NCBI GenBank assembly: GCA_900545785.1
Contig: URAA01000058.1
Location: 1-8,971 of the forward strand
Length of the DNA: 8,971 nucleotides
Source: an uncultured Dialister sp.
GTDB taxonomy: Bacteria; Bacillota; Negativicutes; Veillonellales; Dialisteraceae
Reading direction: 5' to 3'
Both the position numbers and the translations under genes were made by a program. The notes below the pieces were generated by a model, which saw nothing but the letters and a program-made list of their open reading frames with translations, had not been told where the DNA came from and ran no database searches. Below, piece after piece: positions 1 through 6,071 of this stretch (positions are counted from its first letter, which is position 1; every line of letters begins with the position of its first letter).

Positions 1-592
1 ACCGGATTTACCTTACAGCTTTGATGCATTAGAACCAATAATTGATGCTAAAACGATGGAAGTCCATCATGACAAACATCATGCCACTTATGTAAATAAT
101 TTGAATAAAGCATTGGAGAATAACCCTGAATGGGCAGAAAAATCCATTGAAGATCTGATGATTCATTTGAACGAAGTACCGGAATCCATTCGTACCGCCG
201 TTAAAAACAACGGAGGCGGACACTATAACCACAGCCTTTTCTGGAAAGTTATGGCACCGGTGGGACAAACAGAATTAAAGGGTGAACTTTTAGACAAGAT
301 CAATTCCTCTTTCGGCTCTTTTGATGAATTTAAGAAACAATTTGCCGCTGCAGCAACCGGCCGTTTCGGAAGCGGCTGGGCTTGGCTTGTAGTTGACGGA
401 GACAAGCTGGTTGTTACCTCCAGTGCTAATCAGGACTGCCCCTTGTCGGACGGCAAGAAACCGATTCTCTGCCTTGACGTTTGGGAACATGCTTATTATT
501 TGAAATATCAGAATCGTCGTGCCGACTATGTCGACAACTTTTTCCAGGTAGTCAACTGGGATTATGTATCGGAACTTTTGAGCAAGGCGTAA
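1..592 (+). CDS. sodA: Superoxide dismutase, Mn/Fe family (5' end outside window)
   Basis: This is the C-terminal 196 residues of a cytoplasmic superoxide dismutase, which converts superoxide to oxygen and hydrogen peroxide. The frame is open to the left edge (first full codon at 2-4, reading PDLPYSFDALEP), so only about the first 5-10 residues are missing; the ATG at 56 is an internal methionine. The four metal ligands of the family are all present: His (codon 65-67, in HHDKHH), His (230-232, in NHSLFW), Asp (476-478) and His (488-490), the last two in DVWEHAYYLKYQNRR. The GGGHYNHSLFW and ANQDCPL segments, with the second-sphere Gln (codon 431-433) in the Mn-SOD position, point to Mn or cambialistic rather than classical Fe type. 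This assignment is from motif memory and metal use is not proven. It appears monocistronic, as a strong terminator begins 13 nt after the stop. Confidence 0.96.
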   Translation, partial: PDLPYSFDALEPIIDAKTMEVHHDKHHATYVNNLNKALENNPEWAEKSIEDLMIHLNEVPESIRTAVKNNGGGHYNHSLFWKVMAPVGQTELKGELLDKINSSFGSFDEFKKQFAAAATGRFGSGWAWLVVDGDKLVVTSSANQDCPLSDGKKPILCLDVWEHAYYLKYQNRRADYVDNFFQVVNWDYVSELLSKA

Positions 593-604
593 ACGATTAA
601 AAAT

Positions 605-653
605 AAAGAGTACCGGTGAAATACCTTGTAAGGCGTTTCACCGGTACTCTTTT
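605..653 (+). terminator. Intrinsic terminator after sod, probably bidirectional
   Basis: A perfect 17-bp inverted repeat (arms 605-621 and 636-652, AAAGAGTACCGGTGAAA and its complement) encloses a 14-nt loop that can itself pair CCTT with AAGG. The right arm ends in TTTT and the left arm starts with AAA, so the element can stop transcription from both sides. On the minus strand it overlaps the stop codon of the ABC ATPase remnant (TAA at 652-654). Confidence 0.9.
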
Positions 654-840
654 ATAATGCTGACCGATCGACTTCGATGTGGTTGATATCCGGCAAATGA
701 ATGATGCGGTCTGCAATTTTTTCGGCCGGATATTGATTATGTGTAATGGCAATGACGGTCATATGACGGAGTTTTGCATATTTCAATACATAATTCCAGA
801 TGTGGGCCTGATTTAAAGCATCAAGCATCGTTGTCATTTC
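652..840 (-). pseudogene. ABC transporter ATPase, C-terminal remnant
   Basis: The minus-strand frame reads EMTTMLDALNQAHIW and continues through VIAITHN and AEKIADRIIHLPDI to a stop at 652. This matches the end of an ABC ATPase of the peptide/nickel importer type: the residues after Walker B (normally DE-x-T-S/T-x-L-D), the D-loop LDA, the H-loop His in ITHN, and the conserved A(E)KIADRII tail. Only about 63 residues survive. Upstream the frame stays open but has no recognisable signature motif or Walker A, the residue that should be the Walker B Asp reads Val (GTT, one base from GAT), and there is no ribosome binding site before the ATG at 837. I therefore call it a decayed 3' fragment rather than a gene. 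The call rests on motif recognition; a homology search with this peptide would settle it. Confidence 0.7.
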
Positions 841-849
841 AACTGAGGG

Positions 850-879
850 TATACATGATTGGAGGATTACAGATATAAT
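850..879 (+). promoter_or_regulatory. Likely promoter of the LysR gene
   Basis: TATACA (850-855, 4/6 to TTGACA), an 18-bp spacer and a perfect TATAAT (874-879) precede the LysR gene, giving a leader of about 45 nt. The stretch 840-929 otherwise shows only AT-rich sequence. Two AGCAT half-sites (817-828 region) lie upstream but belong to the ABC remnant and do not form the full dyad seen at the two target promoters. Confidence 0.5.
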
Positions 880-929
880 ATAGATAATGAAATTAAATTT
901 ATCGATATGAATTAATTTTGAGGTGCCGA

Positions 930-1814
930 ATGGAAATCAGAGTTCTTATTTATTTTCTCATGGTGGCAAGAGAAGAAAGCATTACAAAAGCGGCAGAAGC
1001 GCTTCATATTACGCAGCCCACATTGTCGAGGCAGATTGCACAGCTTGAAAGCGATTTGGGGGTGACGCTGCTGAACCGGGGCGGTCGGAAAATTACATTG
1101 ACTCAGGAAGGGATGCTTCTTCGGCGGAGAGCGGAAGAAATTGTTGCTTTGGCGGATCAGACAGAACGGGAACTGGCGGAAGCGGAAGGCAATATAGAAG
1201 GCATTGTTACCATCGGAGGCGGCGAACTTCTTGTAACGTCTACAGTGGCACAATTAATCAAAGGCTTTCGAGAAATGCATCCGCTCGTGACTTTTGATTA
1301 CTACACGGGCATGACCGATCATATCAATGAAAGGATGGATCAGGGCCTGACCGACATAGGAGTTCTGGTAGAGCCTTTTGATGTGGAAAAATATGATTTT
1401 ATCCATATTGAACCGAGTGCCAGATGGGGAATTCTTGTAAAAACAGATGATGTATTGGCGAAAAAGGAATTTATTTCTGCCGAAGATTTGAGAGAAAGAG
1501 ACTGCATTTTACCGGGGCGGAAAAAACTGACCTCCGAATTGGAAACATGGCTCGGTTCCGTATATGATGAAATATCTTTTCCCATGACGATGACTTTGGC
1601 GGCCAATGCAGCAGCTATGGTACGGGAAGGGGTCGGTATTTCCATCACATCCGAGGGAGCAGCTCCGGTGCTGGATACCAGAGAAGTTTGTTTCAGACCG
1701 TTTAAACCGGAAATATCCATCCGTACCGTTTTGGCATGGAAACGTCATCAGCCCTTCAGCCGGGCGACGATGGCTTTTATTAAATATTTGAAAGAGAAAT
1801 TACAGAAGGTATAA
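930..1814 (+). CDS. LysR-family transcriptional regulator
   Basis: A 294-residue cytoplasmic DNA-binding regulator of normal LysR length. Residues 1-60 form the winged helix-turn-helix, with the family hallmark sequence AAEALHITQPTLSRQIAQLE followed by LGVTLLNRGGRKITLT. A linker helix (about 60-90) leads to a periplasmic-binding-protein-like effector domain (from IEGIVTIGGGE to the end) that would sense a small ligand not identifiable from sequence. I chose the ATG at 930 because GAGG (920-923) lies 6 nt before it; an in-frame TTG at 918 is possible but lacks a ribosome binding site. The stop is 31 nt before a LysR-type dyad (1846-1862) that fronts the aldo/keto reductase operon, and an equivalent dyad fronts the cupin operon. 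These are its likely targets (inference from position and match). No strong terminator follows it. Confidence 0.93.
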   Translation: MEIRVLIYFLMVAREESITKAAEALHITQPTLSRQIAQLESDLGVTLLNRGGRKITLTQEGMLLRRRAEEIVALADQTERELAEAEGNIEGIVTIGGGELLVTSTVAQLIKGFREMHPLVTFDYYTGMTDHINERMDQGLTDIGVLVEPFDVEKYDFIHIEPSARWGILVKTDDVLAKKEFISAEDLRERDCILPGRKKLTSELETWLGSVYDEISFPMTMTLAANAAAMVREGVGISITSEGAAPVLDTREVCFRPFKPEISIRTVLAWKRHQPFSRATMAFIKYLKEKLQKV

Positions 1815-1845
1815 CAAATGCTGAATTTTATCTTTGCATAACTTT

Positions 1846-1862
1846 CATGCTTCGGGAGCATG
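1846..1862 (+). promoter_or_regulatory. LysR-type operator dyad, copy 1 (upstream of small ORF/AKR operon)
   Basis: CATGCT-TCGGG-AGCATG is a 6-bp-arm dyad containing the LysR T-N11-A spacing (T1848, A1860). Its centre (1854) is about 66 nt before the predicted transcription start, where LysR proteins usually place their main recognition site. The same ATGCT-N5-AGCATG core occurs at 6040-6055 with the same distance (21 nt) to the -35 box. Confidence 0.65.
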
Positions 1863-1878
1863 CATTTTAGAATTTTAT

Positions 1879-1913
1879 AAGTATTGGATAGGAAGAAAAG
1901 AAATCTCTATAAT
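1879..1913 (+). promoter_or_regulatory. Promoter of the small ORF/AKR operon
   Basis: TTGGAT (1884-1889) and TATAAT (1908-1913) are separated by 18 bp. The -35 box lies in AAGTATTGGAT, repeated exactly at 6072-6082 in the cupin-operon promoter, and AAATC (1901-1905) is repeated at the same offset there. The shared block around -35 is where a second, activation-type LysR site would sit. Transcription would start near 1920, leaving a short leader that contains the ribosome binding site at 1921-1929. Confidence 0.75.
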
Positions 1914-1939
1914 GACCTATAAAGGGGGATGCTCCGTAC

Positions 1940-2092
1940 ATGAAAAAGGAAAATAAAAAAGAAGAAGAATTACATATCGCGGATCTTCGTAAAAAGCGTT
2001 GTCTGCTTTTGGAAGAGATTCATAAGAAGCAGCAAGAGTTGGACAGGATTGATTATCGAATTTATCAATATAAAGAAAAGATAAAAACATAA
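1940..2092 (+). CDS. 50-residue charged coiled-coil protein resembling a MerR C-terminal tail
   Basis: The ORF begins at an ATG 10 nt after AAAGGGGGA (1921-1929), a strong ribosome binding site, and lies directly behind the promoter at 1884-1913, so translation is likely. The product is 50 residues and very rich in Lys and Glu: a basic/acidic N-terminus (MKKENKKEEELHIADLRKKR), then a heptad-like helix, then QQELDRIDYRIYQYKEKIKT. The ending resembles the last turn of MerR-family regulators (long dimerisation helix followed by an I/L-D-Y-K/R-I-x-x-Y-x-E/K motif), but there is no winged-helix DNA-binding domain. It is followed 30 nt later by two aldo/keto reductase genes, which in Firmicutes are often next to MerR genes. 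It could be a degenerate regulator remnant that kept expression signals, or a small free-standing dimerising peptide. No function is assigned. Confidence 0.65.
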   Translation: MKKENKKEEELHIADLRKKRCLLLEEIHKKQQELDRIDYRIYQYKEKIKT

Positions 2093-2122
2093 TTTTTAAT
2101 TTAGACAATGAAAGGAGAACTT

Positions 2123-2974
2123 ATGGAATATGTTACATTAAATAATGGCGTAAAGATGCCGAAGATAGGGTTCGGCGTGTTTCAGGTGCCGGATCTATCC
2201 CAAGCGGAGCAGGCAGTCAGTGATGCATTGAAAGCGGGATATACCATGATCGATACGGCCGCGTCTTATTTCAATGAAGAAGCGGTGGGCGCGGCCATCA
2301 AAAACAGCGGAATCAAAAGGGAAAACTTATTTATTACAACAAAACTCTGGGTACAGGATTACGGTTATGACAATACACTCAAAGCATTTGATGTTTCCAT
2401 GAAAAAACTGGGGCTGGATACATTGGATTTGTATCTGATGCACAAGCCTTACGGCGATTATTACGGTGCATGGAGAGCGATGGAACGTCTTTATAAAGAA
2501 GGAAGGATCCGCGCCATCGGAGTGACAAGCTTCTGGAATGAACGGCTGGCGGATTTATTCAATATGAATGAAATCAAGCCGGCGGTGAACCAGATAGAAA
2601 CGAATGTATGGCTGCAGCAATGGGATGCGGGACGTTTTATGGAGGAGCAGGGGATACAGCATGAAGCATGGGCACCGTTTGCAGAAGGAAATAATGATGT
2701 GTTCAATGTGCCGTTATTGAAAGAAATAGCAGAAAAATACGGAAAGACAACGGGGCAGGTCATGCTGCGCTGGTTAATTCAGAGAAATGTGGTTGTCATT
2801 CCCAAATCGGTCCGTAAGGAAAGAATGAAAGAAAATCTTGATATATTTGATTTCCGTCTGGCTGAAAGCGATATGGACAAAATCAAAAGTCTGGATACCG
2901 GCAGGAGCACCATTTACGATGAGATGGATCCGAAAAATGCTTTATATATAGGAAAAGTTAAAATACATGACTAA
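2123..2974 (+). CDS. Aldo/keto reductase (first of two)
   Basis: A 283-residue single-domain (beta/alpha)8 NAD(P)H-dependent oxidoreductase, cytoplasmic, expected to reduce aldehydes or ketones; the substrate is unknown. The catalytic tetrad is complete: Asp44 and Tyr49 (in IDTAASYFNEE), Lys74 (TTKLW) and His107 (YLMHKP). The cofactor phosphate-binding segment IPKSVRKERMKENL is near the C-terminus. The start is the ATG at 2123, 5 nt after AAAGGAGA (2111-2118); an ATG at 2108 would place the ribosome binding site inside the gene. Two details differ from the next gene: the usual nicotinamide-contacting Ser-Asn is Thr135-Ser136 (GVTSF), and the strand after Asn156 reads QIETNVWLQQ rather than QVEFHPYFQQ. 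With PYGDYYGAWRAME, this suggests a separate AKR subfamily, not a recent duplicate. The stop is 10 nt before the next gene. Confidence 0.95.
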   Translation: MEYVTLNNGVKMPKIGFGVFQVPDLSQAEQAVSDALKAGYTMIDTAASYFNEEAVGAAIKNSGIKRENLFITTKLWVQDYGYDNTLKAFDVSMKKLGLDTLDLYLMHKPYGDYYGAWRAMERLYKEGRIRAIGVTSFWNERLADLFNMNEIKPAVNQIETNVWLQQWDAGRFMEEQGIQHEAWAPFAEGNNDVFNVPLLKEIAEKYGKTTGQVMLRWLIQRNVVVIPKSVRKERMKENLDIFDFRLAESDMDKIKSLDTGRSTIYDEMDPKNALYIGKVKIHD

Positions 2975-2984
2975 GGAGGAGAAA

Positions 2985-3836
2985 ATGGAATTTTTTACAC
3001 TGAATGACGGAAACAAAATACCGGCGACAGGCTTCGGGACTTTTCAAATTCCTGCGGACGGAAGCACATATGATGCGGTACGGACGGCTTTGGAATTGGG
3101 GATCCGCCACATTGATACGGCAGCTGCTTATTTCAATGAAAATGAAGTCGGAAGAGCCGTAAGAGACAGCGGTATCAACAGGGAAGATATCTGGGTAACA
3201 AGCAAGATGTGGCTTCAGGATTTTGAGTATGAAGCGGCTAAAAAAGCAATTGACACATCTTTGGAAAAACTGGGATTGGAGTATATGGATCTGTACCTGA
3301 TTCACCAACCTTACGGAGAAGTGGTGCAGGCATGGAAAGCCATGGAAGAAGCAAAGAAAGACGGAAAAATCCGTTCTATCGGCGTAAGCAATATGACTCC
3401 TAAAATTTGGGAAAAGTTTGTTCCCCGTTTTGATTCTCTCCCTTCGGTTAATCAAGTGGAATTCCATCCTTATTTCCAGCAGAAAGAACTCAGAAAAATC
3501 ATGGATGCTCATGATGTAAGATTGGAAGCATGGGCGCCTTTGGGACAGGGAAATGCAAAACTGATGGAAGAACCGGTTATTCTTAAACTTGCAGAAAAAT
3601 ATGGAAAAGATGCAGGGCAGATTATTCTTCGTTTCGAATATCAGGAAGGGATTATTGTATTCCCCAAATCGGTTCGGAAAGAGAGAATTAAAAGCAATAT
3701 GGAAATTTTTGATTTTAATCTGTCTGATGAAGAAATGAAGGACATGAGAGCATTGGATACGGGAAAAGGTATGCACGATCCGGATGCTCCCGGCGTGGGA
3801 GAAATGCTTTTGGCAAATTATAAAGTGCATGATTAA
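2985..3836 (+). CDS. Aldo/keto reductase (second of two)
   Basis: A 283-residue aldo/keto reductase, the same length as its upstream neighbour and by eye about half identical to it. The tetrad is complete: Asp44, Tyr49 (IDTAAAYFNEN), Lys74 (TSKMW), His107 (YLIHQP). It has the canonical Ser135-Asn136 (IGVSN), NQVEFHPYFQQ and FPKSVRKERIKSN cofactor motifs, as in the 2,5-diketo-D-gluconate reductase/YvgN-like group; the true substrate cannot be read from sequence. The start is the ATG at 2985, 5 nt after AAGGAGG (2973-2979), which overlaps the stop of the preceding gene; the in-frame ATG at 2967 lies before this site. Translation is probably coupled to the first reductase, and both belong to the operon starting at 1920. 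A terminator follows. Confidence 0.95.
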   Translation: MEFFTLNDGNKIPATGFGTFQIPADGSTYDAVRTALELGIRHIDTAAAYFNENEVGRAVRDSGINREDIWVTSKMWLQDFEYEAAKKAIDTSLEKLGLEYMDLYLIHQPYGEVVQAWKAMEEAKKDGKIRSIGVSNMTPKIWEKFVPRFDSLPSVNQVEFHPYFQQKELRKIMDAHDVRLEAWAPLGQGNAKLMEEPVILKLAEKYGKDAGQIILRFEYQEGIIVFPKSVRKERIKSNMEIFDFNLSDEEMKDMRALDTGKGMHDPDAPGVGEMLLANYKVHD

Positions 3837-3842
3837 TTTTGC

Positions 3843-3877
3843 AAAAAGAAGGCGGGGAAAAAATCCCGTCTTTTTTT
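3843..3877 (+). terminator. Intrinsic terminator of the AKR operon
   Basis: The hairpin pairs GGCGGGG (3851-3857) with TCCCGTC (3864-3870) using G-U wobbles, with a loop of six A's and an A-rich left flank. It is followed by seven T's (3871-3877). It separates the AKR operon from the radical SAM module. Confidence 0.85.
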
Positions 3878-3904
3878 GTGTCAATATTTTTGTCTGCTCT
3901 ATAT

Positions 3905-3955
3905 AGAACAAATTTTCGGAATTTGATGTATAATAAAAAAAAGAGAAAATTTGTT
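3905..3955 (+). promoter_or_regulatory. Promoter of the radical SAM/DUF4130 operon with repeated operator-like half-sites
   Basis: A perfect TATAAT (3929-3934) is present; the best -35 is weak (AGAACA, 3905-3910, 18-bp spacer). Three CAAATT half-sites surround it. Two form the dyad CAAATT-TTCGG-AATTTG (3909-3925) between -35 and -10. The third (3948-3953, inverted) makes AACAAATTTTC (3907-3917) and its complement (3945-3955) a perfect 11-bp inverted repeat bracketing the -10 box and predicted start. GAACAAATTTTC (3906-3917) also differs by one base from the Gram-positive LexA core GAAC-N4-GTTC. Confidence 0.55.
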
Positions 3956-3969
3956 TGGTGGTGATAAAC

Positions 3970-5211
3970 ATGGAAATCGGAGAGAAGCTGAATTTGCTTG
4001 CCGATGCGGCAAAGTATGATGTATCCTGCTCATCAAGCGGTTCATCAAGAAAAAATGTCAAAGGCGGAATCGGAAACGGCCATCAAAAAGGTATTTGTCA
4101 TTCTTGGACGGCTGACGGGCGATGTATTTCTCTATTGAAAATTTTAATGACAAATTCCTGTATTTATGACTGCGAGTATTGTGTTAACAGAAGAAGCAAT
4201 GACAGCAGGCGTGCTTTTTTGACGCCGGAAGAAATTGTCATGCTTACGATTCAGTTTTACAGAAGAAATTATATTGAAGGTTTGTTTTTGTCATCCGGAA
4301 TTATCCGTTCTCCCGACTACACGACGGAGTTATTGATTAAAACCGCTAAACTTCTGAGAGAACGGGAGAAATTCAATGGTTATATCCATATGAAAGGAAT
4401 TCCCGGAACAGATCCCAAATTGCTCAATGAACTGGGATTTTATGCGGACAGAGTGAGTGTAAATATTGAGCTTCCTTCCGAGCGTTCTTTACGGCTTCTG
4501 GCTCCTCAAAAATCTAAAAGCGGTATATTGGCGCCGATGAAGTTTTTCCATGACAAAATTTTGGAAAGAAAATCGGAACGGGGAAGGAGATCTTCCGATT
4601 TCGTTCCGGCAGGACAAACGACGCAATTGATTATCGGAGCCAGTGGAGAAAGCGACAGGGATATTTTAAGGCTCACCGAAGGATTATATAAAAAAGTGGA
4701 ATTAAAACGTGTCTATTATTCCGCTTATGTGCCCGTTATGAAAGGGAAAAATCTGCCGGTCATTGCAAAGCCGCCGCTGATAAGAGAAAACAGAATGTAT
4801 CAGGCAGATTGGCTGCTTCGATTTTACGGGTTTTCCGCAGAAGAGATATTAACGGAAAAAGAACCGGATTTTGATATGGAACTGGATCCGAAATCTTGTT
4901 GGGCGATGCGGCATCGGGAACTTTTTCCCATAGAAATTAACAGAGCCTCTTATGAAATGATACTCCGTGTACCGGGAATAGGAGTGACGAGTGCGCTTCG
5001 AATCATGAAGATGAGGCGGTATGGAGATTTGTCGGAAGAAGAAATCCGGCGGATTGGCGTGGTGTGGAAAAGAGCGAAACATTTTATTACCTGCCGCGGC
5101 CGGTATACGGGACTGGGCGATAAAGAGACAAGATTGCTCCGGCAAGCGCTTATGTCGGAAAAAGTGAAAAGGGAGATGGAGCAGATGAGCCTGTTTTCCG
5201 GGCAGGTGTAA
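3970..5211 (+). CDS. Radical SAM protein of the putative DNA repair/modification family (rSAM linked to UDG/DUF4130)
   Basis: A 413-residue cytoplasmic protein. The radical SAM cluster motif CX3CX2C is Cys64-Cys68-Cys71 (TNSCIYDCEYCVNRR), which binds the [4Fe-4S] cluster that cleaves S-adenosylmethionine. The N-terminus carries the family's distinctive AAKYDVSCSSSGS (Cys20) and GICHSWTADGRCISLLKIL (Cys43, Cys52) segments; YRRNYIEGLFLSSGI and ADRVSVNIELPSE follow in the barrel. The C-terminal third contains a helix-hairpin-helix-like segment (about 326-346, LRVPGIGVTSALRI), a typical DNA-backbone-binding element. I recognise this as the family annotated 'putative DNA modification/repair radical SAM protein', always paired with a DUF4130 protein and sometimes with a uracil-DNA-glycosylase-like domain. 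The reaction is unknown. The start ATG at 3970 follows GGTGGTG (3957-3963); an in-frame TTG at 3955 is less likely. The stop is one base before the partner gene. Confidence 0.9.
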   Translation: MEIGEKLNLLADAAKYDVSCSSSGSSRKNVKGGIGNGHQKGICHSWTADGRCISLLKILMTNSCIYDCEYCVNRRSNDSRRAFLTPEEIVMLTIQFYRRNYIEGLFLSSGIIRSPDYTTELLIKTAKLLREREKFNGYIHMKGIPGTDPKLLNELGFYADRVSVNIELPSERSLRLLAPQKSKSGILAPMKFFHDKILERKSERGRRSSDFVPAGQTTQLIIGASGESDRDILRLTEGLYKKVELKRVYYSAYVPVMKGKNLPVIAKPPLIRENRMYQADWLLRFYGFSAEEILTEKEPDFDMELDPKSCWAMRHRELFPIEINRASYEMILRVPGIGVTSALRIMKMRRYGDLSEEEIRRIGVVWKRAKHFITCRGRYTGLGDKETRLLRQALMSEKVKREMEQMSLFSGQV

Positions 5212-5212
5212 C

Positions 5213-5947
5213 ATGAAATATGTTTATGACGGTACTTTTTTCGGGTTTCTGACCGTGGTCTATCAGGCATATCATGACGGTGTTTCTCAAATGGAATCCA
5301 TTGCTTCTTTTCAGGGAAGCAGGGATCTGTTCGGAGGAGAAATTGAAATATCCACAGATTTTACCCGAGCAGAAAAAGTAGGGGATGCTTTCCTCAGAAA
5401 TTGCGGAAGAGAGGCTTTTCGCCGGCTCTATTATGCTTTTCTCTGTGATGACGGAAGTGAAAATCTGCTCTTTGAATATATCCGCAAAGGATTTTTATTG
5501 AAAAAGAATATATATGCCTATCGAAGCAATTTGTGGATGTGGGAGGTCTATACCCGCGCTCAAAAAACGGGAAATGAGGCAGAAAAATGGAGAGGGATTT
5601 TACGATTCAGCGAACTTTCGGAAGGTATGCTATACGGGACCATGAATCCGACACATAATGTACTTCCGTTGATCACGAGGCATTTCATAAAGAGATTTCC
5701 CGAAGAAGAGTGGGCCATTCATGATATACGCCGCAATGTGGCAGCCTATTACCATCAAGGGCATATGGAAATCGTAAAAGTGGAAAACCCCGTTTCTTCT
5801 CCTGCTTATAGCGGCAGAGAGAAAGATTTTCAAAGACTGTGGAGAGATTATTGGCACCATATGGCTATCAAAGAACGGAAGAATCCCGTGTTGCAGCGTT
5901 CTTTTCTTCCCAAGAAATATTGGGGCTGTCTCACGGAAATGAAATAA
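5213..5947 (+). CDS. DUF4130-family partner of the radical SAM protein, putative DNA metabolism protein
   Basis: A 244-residue protein beginning YVYDGTFFGFLTVVYQAYH, the hallmark opening of the DUF4130 family found beside this radical SAM protein. Other family landmarks are DLFGGEIEISTDFTRAEKV, RRLYYAFLCDDG, YIRKGF, LRFSELSEGMLYG, PTHNVLPLITRHFIKRFPEE, WAIHDIRRNVAAYY and the end ERKNPVLQRSFLPKKYWGCLTEM. In a sizeable part of the family this domain is fused to a uracil-DNA-glycosylase-like domain; here the protein stops right after the DUF4130 region, so no glycosylase domain is attached and none is encoded in the window. No signal peptide or membrane segment is seen. The ATG is two bases after the end of the upstream stop, with AGGTG (5204-5208) inside the upstream gene serving as ribosome binding site, so the pair is translationally coupled. 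The biochemical role is unknown. Confidence 0.9.
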   Translation: MKYVYDGTFFGFLTVVYQAYHDGVSQMESIASFQGSRDLFGGEIEISTDFTRAEKVGDAFLRNCGREAFRRLYYAFLCDDGSENLLFEYIRKGFLLKKNIYAYRSNLWMWEVYTRAQKTGNEAEKWRGILRFSELSEGMLYGTMNPTHNVLPLITRHFIKRFPEEEWAIHDIRRNVAAYYHQGHMEIVKVENPVSSPAYSGREKDFQRLWRDYWHHMAIKERKNPVLQRSFLPKKYWGCLTEMK

Positions 5948-5956
5948 GAAGGTAAT

Positions 5957-5983
5957 AAAAGTCGTCATAAGGACGGCTTTTTT
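5957..5983 (+). terminator. Intrinsic terminator of the radical SAM/DUF4130 operon
   Basis: AAAAGTCGTC (5957-5966) pairs with GACGGCTTTT (5972-5981) over 10 bp including one G-U pair, with a 5-nt loop and a run of six T's (5978-5983). It ends the two-gene module 10 nt after the DUF4130 stop. Confidence 0.9.
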
Positions 5984-6039
5984 ATTTTGCTGAAAACTTT
6001 CTGAATATCATAATAAAAATGGTGAGTTTACGATGTAAT

Positions 6040-6055
6040 ATGCTTTTAAAGCATG
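6040..6055 (+). promoter_or_regulatory. LysR-type operator dyad, copy 2 (upstream of cupin operon)
   Basis: ATGCTTTTAAAGCATG contains a perfect 7-bp-arm palindrome around a central T (6040-6054), with T-N11-A spacing (T6041, A6053). The ATGCT-N5-AGCATG core equals copy 1 at 1847-1862, and its distance to the -35 box (21 nt) is identical. Its centre lies about 66 nt before the predicted transcription start. Confidence 0.7.
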
Positions 6056-6071
6056 AAAGAGAATATAGAGC

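Noticed and set aside
813..828. AGCAT direct repeats upstream of the LysR promoter as an autoregulatory site
   Set aside because: They encode conserved residues of the ABC remnant (M-L-D-A), lack the left half of the dyad, and are one base out of register with the other two promoters.
918..929. TTG start for the LysR gene adding four residues
   Set aside because: It would place the only ribosome binding site (GAGG 920-923) inside the gene; ATG at 930 gives a normal LysR N-terminus.
912..1253. 113-codon minus-strand frame opposite the LysR helix-turn-helix
   Set aside because: Lies entirely across the conserved LysR N-terminus; no motif or start signal.
1846..1868. CATGCT/AGCATG hairpin followed by CATTTTA as a terminator for the LysR gene
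   Set aside because: Only a 6-bp stem with no real T-run, and the same dyad recurs at 6040-6055 at the same distance from a promoter with no gene end nearby; operator is the better reading.
2958..4061. 367-codon open frame on the minus strand
   Set aside because: It covers the second aldo/keto reductase, a terminator and a promoter; its product is a Phe/His/Ser/Cys-rich mix with no domain, typical of an antisense shadow.
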